A stretch of DNA of 64,000 nucleotides, from the NCBI GenBank assembly GCA_030123565.1, contig CP126122.1, positions 2,866,800-2,930,799 of the forward strand. Reading direction: 5' to 3'. Position 1 is the first letter of the stretch. Each line of letters starts with the position of its first letter. The notes beneath the pieces were generated by a model that did no database searches, was not told the origin of the DNA, and worked only from the letters and a program-made list of their open reading frames with translations. Positions 24,618 to 34,903 of this stretch are shown here, in pieces. A program made the position numbers and the translations under genes. Source of the DNA: Nitrospira sp. Its GTDB lineage: Bacteria; Nitrospirota; Nitrospiria; Nitrospirales; Nitrospiraceae.

Positions 24618-27600
24618 GTTGATAGTCTCGCTCCTTCTGTGGTTCAACCGGTGCATCGGAGGCAGAATGGGGAGTCTGCCTCTTCACACGGGCACTCAAC
24701 GAGCGAATCAAAACGAAAAACAACGGCACAAAAAAGATGGCCAGAAATGTGGCGGCCAACATCCCCCCGAACACCCCGGTGCCGATGGAATTGCGGCTGG
24801 CGGCGCCTGCGCCGGTAGCGATCACCAGTGGAACGACGCCGAGGATGAAGGCCATCGAGGTCATCACGATCGGCCGAAATCGAAGTGTCGCCGCCTCGAC
24901 CGCCGACTCCAGCACCGAATGTCCCTCCTCATAGCGCTTATTCGCAAACTCCACGATCAAGATGGCATTTTTCGCCGACAGTCCGATCAACGTGACCAGC
25001 CCGATTTGAAAATAGATGTCGTTGCTCATGCCTTTGAGCCACACGGCGCTCAAGGCTCCGAACAGTCCGATCGGCACGGCCAAAATCACGGCAAACGGAA
25101 CCACCCAGCTCTCGTACTGAGCGGCTAGGACCAAGAACACCATCAACAATCCGAAGGCGAAGGCATAGAGCGACTGACTCCCGACCATCCGTTCCTGGTA
25201 CGAGATCCCGCTCCAATCGATTCCATACCCCTGCGGCACGAGCACCTCTTTCGCCACCCGCTCCAACGCATCCAGCACTTGTCCCGAACTGAACCCCGGC
25301 CCCGCCGCGCCGAGGACCAGCGCGGTATTGTACCCATTGAAATGCGTGACCGGATCGGGACCGCTGGTGAACTCCGTACTCACCACGGTATCCAATGGAA
25401 TCATCGTGGTACCTTGCGGACCGATGGCCCGCACATAAATTTTTGAAATATCTTCGGGCGTCGATCGATATTGCGCTTCGGCCTCCGTCTGCACACGGAA
25501 CACGCGGCCGTATTTCACGAAATCATTGATGTACAGATTGCCGAAATAGGCCTGCAGGGTGTCGAACACTTCCGAAATCGGAACTCCCAGCGCTTTGGCG
25601 CGCTCCCGATTCACCTTGGCAAAAATCCTCGGCGCGCTGACGCGGAAACTCGTCCCGATGGCTCCGATCGCCGGATTCTGCCGCGCCTTGGCGACGAACT
25701 CCTGGGCGACGGCTGAGAACTTATTGAAATCCCCGCTGCTCGGGTCCTGGAGCTGCACGGAAAACCCGCCCGTGGCGCCGAGCCCTCGAATAGACGGCGC
25801 GTTGAAGGCAAGGATGAGCGCCTCCGGAATTTTGGCGAATTCGCCGTAGGCCGCACCGATGATGGATTTCACATGGTGTTGCGGCGCCGTGCGTTCGTCC
25901 CAATGTCTCAACGGCAGGAACATCGTAGCGGCATTCGCCCCCCGCGTATTGAAGACGAAATTCTGACCGGACAGCGCATCGGTCGAATGGATCACCGGGC
26001 TCGCCAGGAAGTAACTCTCGATCTTGCTCAGCACCGCATCCGTTCGTTGCTTCGAGGCGCCGTCCGGCAGTTGGACGATCGTAATGAAATAGCCTTGATC
26101 CTCCTCCGGTAAGAAACTGCCGGGAATCACCTTGAAGAGCATGAACACCCCGACCAGCAGCACCCCGAACACCGCCATCGACAGCACGCGACGCTTCATC
26201 GCCGTGCCGACAGTCGACGTATACCGGTGCTGCATCCAGGAGAAGGTCCGATTGAAGAGGCCGAAGAACCCGTGGTGACGCTCCTCGCCCGGCTTCAGCA
26301 CCAGCGCGCAGAGCGCGGGACTCAAGGTCAAGGCGACAAACCCGGAAATAATGACGGCGATCGAAATCGTAATGGCGAACTGCTTGTACAACTCGCCGGT
26401 AATGCCGCCCAGAAACCCGACCGGCACGAACACCGCGCACAACACCAGCACGATCGCGATGACCGGTCCCGTCACTTCTTCCATCGCCCGCTTGGCTGCC
26501 TGCTTGGGAGAGAGCTTCCCCTGCGTCATATGGCGCTCGCAGTTCTCCACGACGACGATGGCGTCGTCCACCACGATGCCGATCGCCAGCACCATGCCGA
26601 ACAGCGTCAAGGTGTTGATCGAGAATCCCAGCGCCTGCATGCCGGCAAAGGTCCCGACCAGGGAGACCGGCACCGCCACGCCGGGAATCAACGTCGCCCG
26701 CCAACTCTGGAGGAAGAGATACACGACGAGAATGACCAGGACCATGGCCTCCGCCAGCGTCTTGATGACTTCTTTGATGGAGACTTCGATGAAGCGCGTG
26801 GTGTCGTAGGGAATGTCGTAGGACACTCCGGGGGGGAAACTCTTGGAAACCTGCGCCAATTCAGCGCGGACCCGTTTGACGGTGTCCAACGCATTGGCTC
26901 CCGGCGAGAGGAAGGTCAGCAGAAAGACATTCGGCTTGCCGTTCCAGCGTCCCTCGAGCGTATAGGATTGGGCGCCCAGCTCGACCCTGGCCACGTCCTT
27001 CAACCGGATCATGGATCCATTGGGCATGGCACGGACGATCATCTCCTCGAAATCCTTCACCTCCGTCAGGCGGCCCTGCGTGATGACGGGGATCGTCAGT
27101 TCGGTGCCTTTCAACGCCGGCTCACGGCCGATCGTCCCGGCCGGGAAATCCCGGTTCTGTTCGCGGACGACGTTCGCGATATCCGTCGGCGTCAGGCTGA
27201 GTTGGGCCATTCTGATCGGATCCAGAATCAACCGCATCGAATAGTTCTGCGAGCCGAACACCATCGCATTGCCCACACCGTGCAACCGTTTCACATTGTC
27301 GACGACGCGGAGAATCGCATAGTTGGACAGATACACCGTGTCGTGCGTGGGGTCTGTGGAACTCAAGGCCACCACCGCGAGGAGGTCCGGCGAAACTTTA
27401 TTGATGCTGATGCCTTGGCGCACGACTTCAGGCGGCAGCTGCGGTTCCGCCAGTTTCACACGATTTTGCGTCTGCACCTGCGCGATGTCGACGTCGGTTC
27501 CGATCTCGAAGGTCAACTTGATCGACATGTGCCCGTCGTTGGTGCTGGTGGAATCGTAATAGAGCAGATTGTCGATCCCGGGCAACTGGACCTCGATGGG

Positions 27601-27792
27601 TCGCGCCACCGAATCGGCCACGGTCTCCGCATTGGCTCCGGGATAGTCGGCCTCGACCTGGACCACCGGCGGAGTGATTTCAGGGAATTGGGCGACCGGC
27701 AACGCCCGCAGGGCGACCAGACCGATCACGATAATGATGATCGAGAGGACCGATGCGAAAATCGGCCGATCGATAAAAAAGTGTGAGATCAC
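24610..27792 (-). CDS. RND multidrug efflux pump (HAE1, AcrB-like)
   Basis: 1060 residues, a normal length for an HAE1 pump. The N-terminus (FFIDRPIFASVLSIIIIVIG) is the first transmembrane helix. GIVVDDAIVVVEN in helix 4 holds the paired proton-relay aspartates, and GLSAKNAILIVEF the matching lysine in helix 10. Two large periplasmic loops lie between. It exports hydrophobic drugs by proton antiport. It sits between the adaptor (ATGA overlap) and the outer membrane factor. No local regulator gene is visible. Substrates cannot be told from sequence. Confidence 0.95.
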   Translation of the reverse strand: MISHFFIDRPIFASVLSIIIIVIGLVALRALPVAQFPEITPPVVQVEADYPGANAETVADSVARPIEVQLPGIDNLLYYDSTSTNDGHMSIKLTFEIGTDVDIAQVQTQNRVKLAEPQLPPEVVRQGISINKVSPDLLAVVALSSTDPTHDTVYLSNYAILRVVDNVKRLHGVGNAMVFGSQNYSMRLILDPIRMAQLSLTPTDIANVVREQNRDFPAGTIGREPALKGTELTIPVITQGRLTEVKDFEEMIVRAMPNGSMIRLKDVARVELGAQSYTLEGRWNGKPNVFLLTFLSPGANALDTVKRVRAELAQVSKSFPPGVSYDIPYDTTRFIEVSIKEVIKTLAEAMVLVILVVYLFLQSWRATLIPGVAVPVSLVGTFAGMQALGFSINTLTLFGMVLAIGIVVDDAIVVVENCERHMTQGKLSPKQAAKRAMEEVTGPVIAIVLVLCAVFVPVGFLGGITGELYKQFAITISIAVIISGFVALTLSPALCALVLKPGEERHHGFFGLFNRTFSWMQHRYTSTVGTAMKRRVLSMAVFGVLLVGVFMLFKVIPGSFLPEEDQGYFITIVQLPDGASKQRTDAVLSKIESYFLASPVIHSTDALSGQNFVFNTRGANAATMFLPLRHWDERTAPQHHVKSIIGAAYGEFAKIPEALILAFNAPSIRGLGATGGFSVQLQDPSSGDFNKFSAVAQEFVAKARQNPAIGAIGTSFRVSAPRIFAKVNRERAKALGVPISEVFDTLQAYFGNLYINDFVKYGRVFRVQTEAEAQYRSTPEDISKIYVRAIGPQGTTMIPLDTVVSTEFTSGPDPVTHFNGYNTALVLGAAGPGFSSGQVLDALERVAKEVLVPQGYGIDWSGISYQERMVGSQSLYAFAFGLLMVFLVLAAQYESWVVPFAVILAVPIGLFGALSAVWLKGMSNDIYFQIGLVTLIGLSAKNAILIVEFANKRYEEGHSVLESAVEAATLRFRPIVMTSMAFILGVVPLVIATGAGAASRNSIGTGVFGGMLAATFLAIFFVPLFFVLIRSLSARVKRQTPHSASDAPVEPQKERDYQHA

Positions 27793-28985
27793 GAGGCACG
27801 CTCCGGTTGCGGTTGGGCGGGATCCGAGGCGGGCGACGCGCCCGGTTCACGGACTGGAACCGGCTTCACCTGTGCTCCCGGCGCGATCTTATGCAGGCCC
27901 TCCACGATGACACGGTCGCCGACCTGCAGTCCCTCTTCGACGATCCATTGGGTGCCTTGCCAGCTCGTCGCCTGGATCTCCCGCATCTCAACCTTGTCCT
28001 CGTTCCCGACGACGAACACGATGGAGCCTTTAGCGCCTTGCTGGACGGCACGTTGCGGCACCAGGATCGCCCCCGTCTTGAGCGTGCCCTTGAATCGCAC
28101 CCGCACAAACTGGCCCGGCAACAGCACCCGATCCGGATTGGGGAACACCACCCTGGCCTGCCGCGATCCTGTGTCGGTCTTCAGTCCGACATCGAGCAGG
28201 TCCAACACCCCTTCCTGCCCGTACGTGGTCCCATCCACAAAGGTGAGGACGCCGCGCAAGTGATAGACGCCGGGGTGTTGAATCCGCTTGGCATCGCTGT
28301 CCCGCCGCCGCTTCAGCAGGAAACTTTCCGGCGCACTGACGATCACATACATCGGATCGACCTGATGGATCAACGTCAGCAGATCGGTTTGCGCCGAAAC
28401 CAACCGTCCTTCATAGATACGAGTCCGCTCGATCATGCCGTCGATCGGAGCCACGATGAGGGTATTGTCCAGATCGAATTTGGCCTTGACGAGTTCAGCC
28501 TTGGCACCTTCCAGGGCGGCCTTCGCCGCCAGTTCTTCGGCGACGGCATCATCCACGTCCTTGGTGCTCACGGCCTGCTCGGCCAGCAGCGGCTTGACCC
28601 GAGCCAGGTTCTGTTTGGCCTGCACGAGGCGCGCTTCCGATTGGGCCACCTTCGCCTTGGCGCTCAACATCGCGGCGTGGAACGGAACGGGGTCGATTTG
28701 ATACAGGCGGTCGCCTTTTTTGACGTCGCGTCCTTCCTTGAAAAACCATTGTTTCAAAATGCCCGTCACCTGCGAACGGATTTCCACCGGCCGGGACGAT
28801 TCGGCCTGCCCGATGAATTCCGGTTCATCCGGCACATCCTGCGCCCCGGCCACGATGATGCCGACTTCGGAGATCGGGGGAGCCGGGGAAGAACCGGCTT
28901 CCTGCTTGCAACCAGCCGACAGGGCCAGCGCGAGCGATCCCCACAGAATCGAGGCTAGAGTCGATGATCCTGTTCGCCTGGCCAT
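27789..28985 (-). CDS. RND efflux periplasmic adaptor (AcrA/MexA-like)
   Basis: 398 residues from the ATG at 28985 (GGGAG upstream). It opens with a lipoprotein signal ending LALALSAGC. It then shows EFIGQAESSRPVEIRSQVTG (first lipoyl half), a helical hairpin (AMLSAKAKVAQSEARLVQAKQ), FDLDNTLIVAPIDGMIE (second lipoyl half) and a beta-barrel with a C-terminal membrane-proximal domain. It links pump and outer membrane factor. First gene of the efflux operon; its stop overlaps the pump start. Confidence 0.93.
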   Translation of the reverse strand: MARRTGSSTLASILWGSLALALSAGCKQEAGSSPAPPISEVGIIVAGAQDVPDEPEFIGQAESSRPVEIRSQVTGILKQWFFKEGRDVKKGDRLYQIDPVPFHAAMLSAKAKVAQSEARLVQAKQNLARVKPLLAEQAVSTKDVDDAVAEELAAKAALEGAKAELVKAKFDLDNTLIVAPIDGMIERTRIYEGRLVSAQTDLLTLIHQVDPMYVIVSAPESFLLKRRRDSDAKRIQHPGVYHLRGVLTFVDGTTYGQEGVLDLLDVGLKTDTGSRQARVVFPNPDRVLLPGQFVRVRFKGTLKTGAILVPQRAVQQGAKGSIVFVVGNEDKVEMREIQATSWQGTQWIVEEGLQVGDRVIVEGLHKIAPGAQVKPVPVREPGASPASDPAQPQPERAS

Positions 28986-29088
28986 GCTTGCTCCCTGATG
29001 AAAGTCTGAATACGCAATTCTGGTTATGCCGATGACGGCGCCTATCTTACTGGGCGAACCACCTGTTGGCAACGGAGGGGCGGCGCCT

Positions 29089-29370
29089 TCAATGATTCGC
29101 CTCACGACCGGTGATCTCCTCGACGATCGATCGCATCAGGCAGTCGCAGGCATGGAGGGTTGCGCCCTGCCGCCACAAGTTCCTCAGCAACACCTTCCCG
29201 TCGTCTCCGACATAGGTGACGCCGGCCAAGTCCACGACCGCCTCTCGACGCTGCTCGGAAGAAAGGTCCGTCCAGCAGCGTTCCAATTCTTGAACCCAGG
29301 GACCGGCAAGGCGACCTTCCAACCGGAGCCGCACTGGTTCACTCGAACAATCCGACGTGATCCTCAACAT
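29089..29370 (-). CDS. Single STAS-domain protein
   Basis: 93 residues from the ATG at 29370. LRLEGRLAGPWVQELERCW, then AVVDLAGVTYVGDDGKVLLRNLW, follows the STAS pattern of anti-sigma-factor antagonists, but the usual phosphorylatable serine is replaced (VTYVGDDGKVLL, where SpoIIAA-like proteins have a D-S-S/T-G). Regulation by phosphorylation as in SpoIIAA is therefore doubtful. No kinase or sigma gene is nearby. Confidence 0.6.
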   Translation of the reverse strand: MLRITSDCSSEPVRLRLEGRLAGPWVQELERCWTDLSSEQRREAVVDLAGVTYVGDDGKVLLRNLWRQGATLHACDCLMRSIVEEITGREANH

Positions 29371-29660
29371 AGTCGCATCCCAGCCTTCAACCTTCCGTCC
29401 GTCCATCGCAGTCGAACAGGCATATCGAGCACCCAACCTCACTCTCTCGCCGACCACACAGACAACATAGCAATGACCGTTCCCTGTTTCACTACGATGC
29501 TCAGCATGGTTTTCGAATTGTAAATACAGGGCATTTCCCTTGGTGGTCCTAGCGAGGGGGAGCATATGTCGAATGGTGCCGACCGATCGAAGCCGATCAT
29601 TCGGCATGTGCCGATTAGTCGGCAGCAGCCCCTCCGCCATACCGACTTGGCACCACCTAT

Positions 29661-30359
29661 TCACCCTCGCCGCGAGTCGCTCGGCAAATACGGCATGAAC
29701 AGGTCTCCCGGTTCTAAGCGATGTACTCCGACCACATACTCCATGATATCCGGCACGGCATCGGCGACGGTCAATTCGACCGGCGGATCGCTTTTTCTGT
29801 CCCTGAGCAGACCCAATCCTTCCATCTCGCTCTTCCACCCGGACTCCACCCACTGCCGATAGGGCACGAAGGTCGATCGCCCGCGTTTCGCCGGCAGACG
29901 CCGCGCATTGCCTGTGTTGATCCGTGAGAGCGCGATGCGTTCGCTATAATGCGTCACCAGCCTGACCCTATCGATCTCCAACACCACCTGGGAGCGCGGC
30001 TCGCAGGCCCTTCGCTGCCGATTGAGCCGGCCAATATCCAACCAGAAAAAGACCTTGGAATTGATCAGCGCATACCATTCAGAAGGGGCCATGCCGACCA
30101 AACATTGCTCCAGCGCCTGTTCCGGAAGCGGCTTCTGGTCACGTACGGAGATGCCGTTCGGCAATAACAGCTGTTCAAGCCGACGACGACGTTCGATCCG
30201 CTCCCGCACCTTCCCGCGAAGACCGGCTCGATCGAGCAGTCTCTTTGTACTTAAAAGGCCGTTGCGGCGGATCGAGGGCCAATTCGCCGCCTCCGCAAGG
30301 TGATAGATGCGCGCCGGTAGGTTGAAGCACTCCCTATGCTGCCCATGCGGAATCGTCAC
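29661..30359 (-). CDS. DUF7002-like protein
   Basis: 232 residues. IYHLAEAANWPSIRRNGLLST at the start, RDQKPLPEQALEQCL, then WYALINSKVFFWL, with RIALSRINTGNA further on, match the DUF7002 family as I remember it. The opening H-x(3)-xxxW-xSI-xxxGLL pattern resembles proteins with the ADP-ribosyltransferase-like fold (DarT/Tpt1-like), which may be distant relatives. That would make it a candidate nucleic-acid ADP-ribosyltransferase, but this is inference. No antitoxin partner is visible. Confidence 0.6.
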   Translation of the reverse strand: MTIPHGQHRECFNLPARIYHLAEAANWPSIRRNGLLSTKRLLDRAGLRGKVRERIERRRRLEQLLLPNGISVRDQKPLPEQALEQCLVGMAPSEWYALINSKVFFWLDIGRLNRQRRACEPRSQVVLEIDRVRLVTHYSERIALSRINTGNARRLPAKRGRSTFVPYRQWVESGWKSEMEGLGLLRDRKSDPPVELTVADAVPDIMEYVVGVHRLEPGDLFMPYLPSDSRRG

Positions 30360-30598
30360 GTTGAATCTCCACGATCAGGAGGGATGCCTGACATTGCAAC
30401 GCCTCGCGCCGATCTTGACAGGGAACCAGCCGTCTTTTCTACCGTTGAACGTGCGACCGAGTCCCAAACCGCGTGGTGGGAAAGTGCTGGCGCCCCTCTT
30501 GATTGAGCCGGAATCGGTCTGTAAGCTGTGACGCCTTTTCTGTCGGTACGCCGGTGGGCTGGTGCGCCGCGTTGCCCCTCTCATGCAGGAGGTCCTCC

Positions 30599-33500
30599 AT
30601 GGCCTCGGTCAGATCCATCACCTCCGCCTTGATGTTGATCGCGGCCTGTGTGCCGAATCCCCTCCTCGCCGATGCCGCCATCTCCACTCAAGCCCTCACC
30701 CCCTATGCGGAAGGGTTGGACGCCTTGAACGAGGGGCGCTGGCCGGACGCAGTGGCGGCCTTCTCACGGGCGCTGGAGGGCGATGGCGACAACCCCGAGA
30801 TCGTGCTGGCCCGCGGAGTGGCCGGTACTCTCGCGGGAGATTTCTCTCGCGCCCTGAAAGACCTCGATCGCGTCAAGCGCCTGGGGTACCGTGGACGCGA
30901 GCCGGAACTCTGGACCTATGTCGCCGAAGCGATGAGCGGGGTCATCGTGGTGCCCTATCACGGCTTCAGCGGCGCGCGCGGACAGGGAACCGAGCGTCCT
31001 GCGGTGGTCAGCATTCCAGGCCATGTCGCGCAAGGCGGTGATGACTACCCAACCGAGTACGGCTCCTTCATCGTCTACCAGCTCGGCATGGCCTATCAGA
31101 AGCATCGCCTGCCGGCGGATTTCGGTGGATCCGGCGACCCCCAGGGCATGAAGAGCCCGCAGATGCGGCAAGCGATGCTGAAAGCGGGACAACTCTTTGC
31201 GGAACGGAACTATCGGCGGCCTGAACTGGCTTCGATCAACGTGTCGCGCGCCAAGCAGGCCGGGACCGGCAAGGCGGCCGGGGGAAACATGGCCGACGTC
31301 GAGCGTGCCCTCGAGGCCAATCCCGCCGATCCGGACGCGCACTATCAAGCGGCCAAAGCCTGGTTGGAAATGGGGCGTGCCGCCACCGCCCGAAGGGAAT
31401 TCACGATCGCGCTCACGCTGAAGACCGACCTGACCGATGCCTATCTGGGACGCGCGACGGCGGCCGCTCAATTGGGGGATGAGAAACGGATGGCCGCCGA
31501 TCTGGACGTCTACAAGAAAGGCGGATGGCTCTCGACGCGCTCCGCCCGCTCGGCGGTCGAGAATGAGTTGGCCGAACGCAAAGTCAAAGGATCGAGCGAA
31601 GACCTACTTCGCGAGTTGGACGGCGCTGCTCGGGCCGGAAAACCCATGGAATCGCTGATCGACATCGCCTCCAAACTCCATCGCGTCGCAGGAGAGCAAC
31701 GTCTCCGGTACGGCGAAATCTACCAGGACCGTCTGCGTCTATTGGAAGAGGCCGTGAGAGAGAATCCCAAGAATCCCGACCACCTCGTCGATCTGGCAAC
31801 CTACCTCATTGAAGAGGCGGACAACCGTGGAGAGAAAGTCGAACCACGCCGCGAGCTACAGCTCTACCGTTTCCAGATCTCTCGTGAAAGAGAGCTTCAA
31901 CAAGCCATTCAACTGTCGGATCGCGCGCTCGCCCTGAAGGCCAAACACGTACGGGCGATCATGCAGAAAGCGGTGGCCTTGACCGGGTTGAAACAATATA
32001 ACCAGGCCGACAAGCTTGCCGATCAAGCGTTGGCCTTATCCGGCGAGAATCCGGACGCTCTGCGCCTCTACGCCAAATTCCGCGCCATGCGCGCCAACCA
32101 ACTGTCCAATGAAGCGGGCAGTTTGCGGCAAGAGCGCTGTTCGAGTTCCTCGCACGACGAGCACCGCAGCGACGGCGTCTACCGGGTCACCACGACGACC
32201 TGTTATCCCCCGTCGCAATCCGACCTGCAACAGGCAGCGCAGCTGGAAGCGATGGCTGCTGAGCTCCGCCGCAAGGCGCGGGCCGCCATGGAAAAGGCGG
32301 CGAAAGTCACCAAGGGAACGGTCGACGGCTACCTGATCCTGGCGGACCTTGCCCTGTGGGACGGCAAGACGACGGAAGCCCAGGGTTTTTTGGAACAGGC
32401 CGTGAAACTCGGTCTCAAGTCGCTGGAAGCCCAGGATCGTCTGGTGCAGCATTATGCGCAGACGGGACAGCAAGAAAAAGCCGAAGAACAACGGTTGCTC
32501 GCAGTCAACTTGATCCAGACGAGCGTCGCACCGTTGCTGCGGCTCGCATGGAATCGGACGGAGAAAACGGCCTGGCAGGGGGCGAAAGGTTATCTCGACC
32601 GGGCCCGTGCGATCGATCCCGAAGATGCCCGCATCGCCGCCTATCGCGGGGTGGTGCTCGAAGGCGAGGACAAGCCCGAGGAGGCCGCAATCGCCTATCG
32701 GATCGCACTGGCATTGGAAGAGGCGCGGCTTGCGCTCGACGAGCCGCGGGTCCCGAAAGGCACTCCCCCGGGACGCGATGCCCTGGATTTCGGACTCGCG
32801 ATTCAAGCGCGATTTCATCTTGCCAGGCTCGCGGAGCAGGCCGGAAAACAAGCGGAGGCGCTGGCCCATTACCAGGCGGTCCTCGGATACGAGCAACGGA
32901 TGAGCCGGGGATTTGAATCGCGACAAATGTTCACGGCCATGTGGCCGGATCAACAGCCGGAGAAGGGAGCGGTCGTGATGGCGCCCAAGAACGCCGCCAC
33001 GCTCGTGGCCGATGCGCACTTGCGGACCGGTAAGTTGCTGGCCTCCATGGGCCGCCACGACGACTCGATCACGCATCTCCGGGCAGCCGCCATGTACGGC
33101 CCGCTCAAAATGGCCGGCATCCCGCAGATCGGCAACGCCAAGGGCGATAGCAATTTCAGCGGTGTGGCAGGCGCCCCGGCCGCCGAGGCCCAATTCTATC
33201 TGGCCAAGGAACTCATGACGAAGGGTGACCTTCAGGGTGCGCAACAGGTCCTGTACGAGGCCGGCCGGAATTTGCCGGACCATTTGCAAGGACAGCTCAA
33301 CGAGCTCAACATGGCAATGGCGCGCTTGCACTCGCGTCAGCCGCGAGATCCGTATGCGGGGATGAGCGACGAAAAGCGGCCGTACATCGACCAGCAGATG
33401 CAGCAGGATCAGGAACGGGCGCGCATGGCGATACGGCAGATGGCGCCGAGGGCGCGCGTCGTTCCCGAGGTGGTCGGGCACTGGGAGATGCAACCGAACA

Positions 33501-33772
33501 ATCAGTTTCTGCCGAAGAAGACGCTCACGATCGAGTCCGACGCGAGCTACCGATTGGTGTCGGCCGACGGGTCCACGTCGGCCGGCAAGATGGACGTGCA
33601 GATCGGCCGCGACCCGGTCCGGGGCCGGCCGGAACCATCCCGCGGCCAGATGATGCTGTACGACGAGGTCTCTGGCCAGATCGGCACCATGTGGTACGAG
33701 TTCACCGGCAACGGGGTGATGGAGATCACCGAACTGGACAGCACGAAGTACGCGGCGCGGCGTACAAGGTAA
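30599..33772 (+). CDS. Large secreted TPR-repeat protein
   Basis: 1057 residues from the ATG at 30599, behind CAGGAGGTCCTCC. It has a signal peptide (SITSALMLIAACVPNPLLADA). Many tetratricopeptide units follow, e.g. YAEGLDALNEGRWPDAVAAF near residue 35, DPDAHYQAAKAWLEMGRAATA and AHYQAVLGYEQRM near residue 760. A cysteine pair with a DEHRSDGVYRVTTTTCY insert lies near residue 515. The last 100 residues (VVGHWEMQPNNQ, LTIESDASYRL, GTMWYEFTGNGVMEI) form a separate beta domain. It should be periplasmic and act as a scaffold. No partner can be named. Confidence 0.75.
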   Translation: MASVRSITSALMLIAACVPNPLLADAAISTQALTPYAEGLDALNEGRWPDAVAAFSRALEGDGDNPEIVLARGVAGTLAGDFSRALKDLDRVKRLGYRGREPELWTYVAEAMSGVIVVPYHGFSGARGQGTERPAVVSIPGHVAQGGDDYPTEYGSFIVYQLGMAYQKHRLPADFGGSGDPQGMKSPQMRQAMLKAGQLFAERNYRRPELASINVSRAKQAGTGKAAGGNMADVERALEANPADPDAHYQAAKAWLEMGRAATARREFTIALTLKTDLTDAYLGRATAAAQLGDEKRMAADLDVYKKGGWLSTRSARSAVENELAERKVKGSSEDLLRELDGAARAGKPMESLIDIASKLHRVAGEQRLRYGEIYQDRLRLLEEAVRENPKNPDHLVDLATYLIEEADNRGEKVEPRRELQLYRFQISRERELQQAIQLSDRALALKAKHVRAIMQKAVALTGLKQYNQADKLADQALALSGENPDALRLYAKFRAMRANQLSNEAGSLRQERCSSSSHDEHRSDGVYRVTTTTCYPPSQSDLQQAAQLEAMAAELRRKARAAMEKAAKVTKGTVDGYLILADLALWDGKTTEAQGFLEQAVKLGLKSLEAQDRLVQHYAQTGQQEKAEEQRLLAVNLIQTSVAPLLRLAWNRTEKTAWQGAKGYLDRARAIDPEDARIAAYRGVVLEGEDKPEEAAIAYRIALALEEARLALDEPRVPKGTPPGRDALDFGLAIQARFHLARLAEQAGKQAEALAHYQAVLGYEQRMSRGFESRQMFTAMWPDQQPEKGAVVMAPKNAATLVADAHLRTGKLLASMGRHDDSITHLRAAAMYGPLKMAGIPQIGNAKGDSNFSGVAGAPAAEAQFYLAKELMTKGDLQGAQQVLYEAGRNLPDHLQGQLNELNMAMARLHSRQPRDPYAGMSDEKRPYIDQQMQQDQERARMAIRQMAPRARVVPEVVGHWEMQPNNQFLPKKTLTIESDASYRLVSADGSTSAGKMDVQIGRDPVRGRPEPSRGQMMLYDEVSGQIGTMWYEFTGNGVMEITELDSTKYAARRTR

Positions 33773-33820
33773 GGCGTGCGGCAACTTTTCCCATTTCCTA
33801 TTCGCTCACCAACGACCGTC

Positions 33821-34282
33821 TCATTCACCACCCCTGCTCTGCTGGGCGGGAAGATGCTGTTTGATCGTGTCATAGATCTTTCTCGACCGGACCTCGTCAC
33901 CGGTCAGACCGACGCGAATCATCAAGCGGCACCTGGAATCCGAGACCGATTCCAGATCGATCCAGACATGCGGGCCATCCGCGAACGCTGACTCCATGTG
34001 GGCGGACATCTTATCGACTTTGTCTTCCGAGAGCTTCAATCCCAGATCATTCATGGCGGCGGCCGTGGCATCATGAACCATGGGCACCGAGTGGTTGAGC
34101 TCGTCTTTCAACTTGCCCATGACATAGACTGCGCCGGCTACCCCGCCTGCTGCCCCGACCGCAAGGGCGAGGCAACCGGAACAGAAGAGGCCGAACCACA
34201 CACAGAGCATCAACTGAGCAACCCGAATGATCCCCGCAGATTGGCAGGGTTCCACTGAACTTATTCGCAGGCGATCGGTCAT
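33821..34282 (-). CDS. Small lipoprotein, DUF3568-like
   Basis: 153 residues with AGGAGACCACCTCAC before the ATG. The signal LMLCVWFGLFCSGC ends at a lipidation cysteine, followed by a glycine/alanine hydrophobic stretch (LALAVGAAGGVAGAVYVMGKL). The mature domain (VHDATAAAMNDLGL, IDLESVSDSRCRLMIRVG, then DEVRSRKIYDTIKQHL) fits the DUF3568 envelope lipoproteins. Its role is unknown. Confidence 0.7.
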   Translation of the reverse strand: MTDRLRISSVEPCQSAGIIRVAQLMLCVWFGLFCSGCLALAVGAAGGVAGAVYVMGKLKDELNHSVPMVHDATAAAMNDLGLKLSEDKVDKMSAHMESAFADGPHVWIDLESVSDSRCRLMIRVGLTGDEVRSRKIYDTIKQHLPAQQSRGGE

Positions 34283-34704
34283 GTGAGGTGGTCTCCTGTG
34301 ATCTTTCAGGCATTGTGGTCTCGGTTCAGAGTTTTATTCAACCCAACTTGGTCACAGGACAGGCGGGCGGCCCAGGCGTGAGGCTCGTTGCTGGGTGACG
34401 GTCAAGCGATGATCCCGGAAGCGGAGTATCTGGACTTGCTCCAGTCCCTCGATCCGAGAAGTCATTGAAGAAGGAGTGAGCCCATTGTGCATGCAACATG
34501 AGCCTCGGTTTGCGATGTGTGATTGCCAGACCTGACGCTCAACCCAGGACTCTTTCGGCCGCATAAGCCATATGCTATTTGCTCTTCGCAGTCGGCCCGC
34601 GGTGGGCGGTTGGCGGGATCGATCATTCTCGAATCTCAGGTTGACGCTTCTCGACGCACCAGAGAGGATTTGGATTCCTCCCATGACTAGGCTATGCTTC
34701 CTGC
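34283..34704. other. Intergenic region, nothing clear
   Basis: No supported gene. A minus-strand frame ending at 34352 has a coding-like tail (LEQVQILRFRDHRLTVTQQ) but no credible start or family, and may be a gene fragment. Confidence 0.45.
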
Positions 34705-34902
34705 GTGAAGGTTGGCGAGGTATTGGACAAATTGCGAGAAGATGGCTGGTTCCTCGTCGCAACGAAAGGCAGCCACAGGCAGTTCAAACACGCCACCAAA
34801 CCTGGACGCGTGACCGTTGCAGGCAAACCCAGCGACGACTTGCCTCCTGGCACATTGAATAGTATCTTTAAGCAAGCCGGTTGGAAAAAAGGTGCGAATT
34901 AA
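34705..34902 (+). CDS. hicA: HicA-type toxin
   Basis: 65 residues from a GTG at 34705. VGEVLDKLREDGWFLVATKGSHRQFKH is the HicA double-stranded RNA-binding-like fold with the catalytic histidine in GSHRQF. PGTLNSIFKQAGW closes it. HicA cleaves mRNA and is blocked by HicB, encoded one base downstream. Length and motif are complete, so it should be active. Confidence 0.88.
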   Translation: MKVGEVLDKLREDGWFLVATKGSHRQFKHATKPGRVTVAGKPSDDLPPGTLNSIFKQAGWKKGAN

Positions 34903-34903
34903 C

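Noticed and set aside
26227-27786. 519-codon plus-strand frame opposite the RND pump
   Set aside because: Rich in H, R, D and Q, as expected for the complement of a membrane protein gene; no motif.
28025-28958. Plus-strand frame opposite the efflux adaptor
   Set aside because: Antisense to lipoyl and hairpin motifs; no ribosome site.
32036-33784. 582-codon minus-strand frame opposite the TPR gene
   Set aside because: Antisense to clear TPR repeats and without a start signal.
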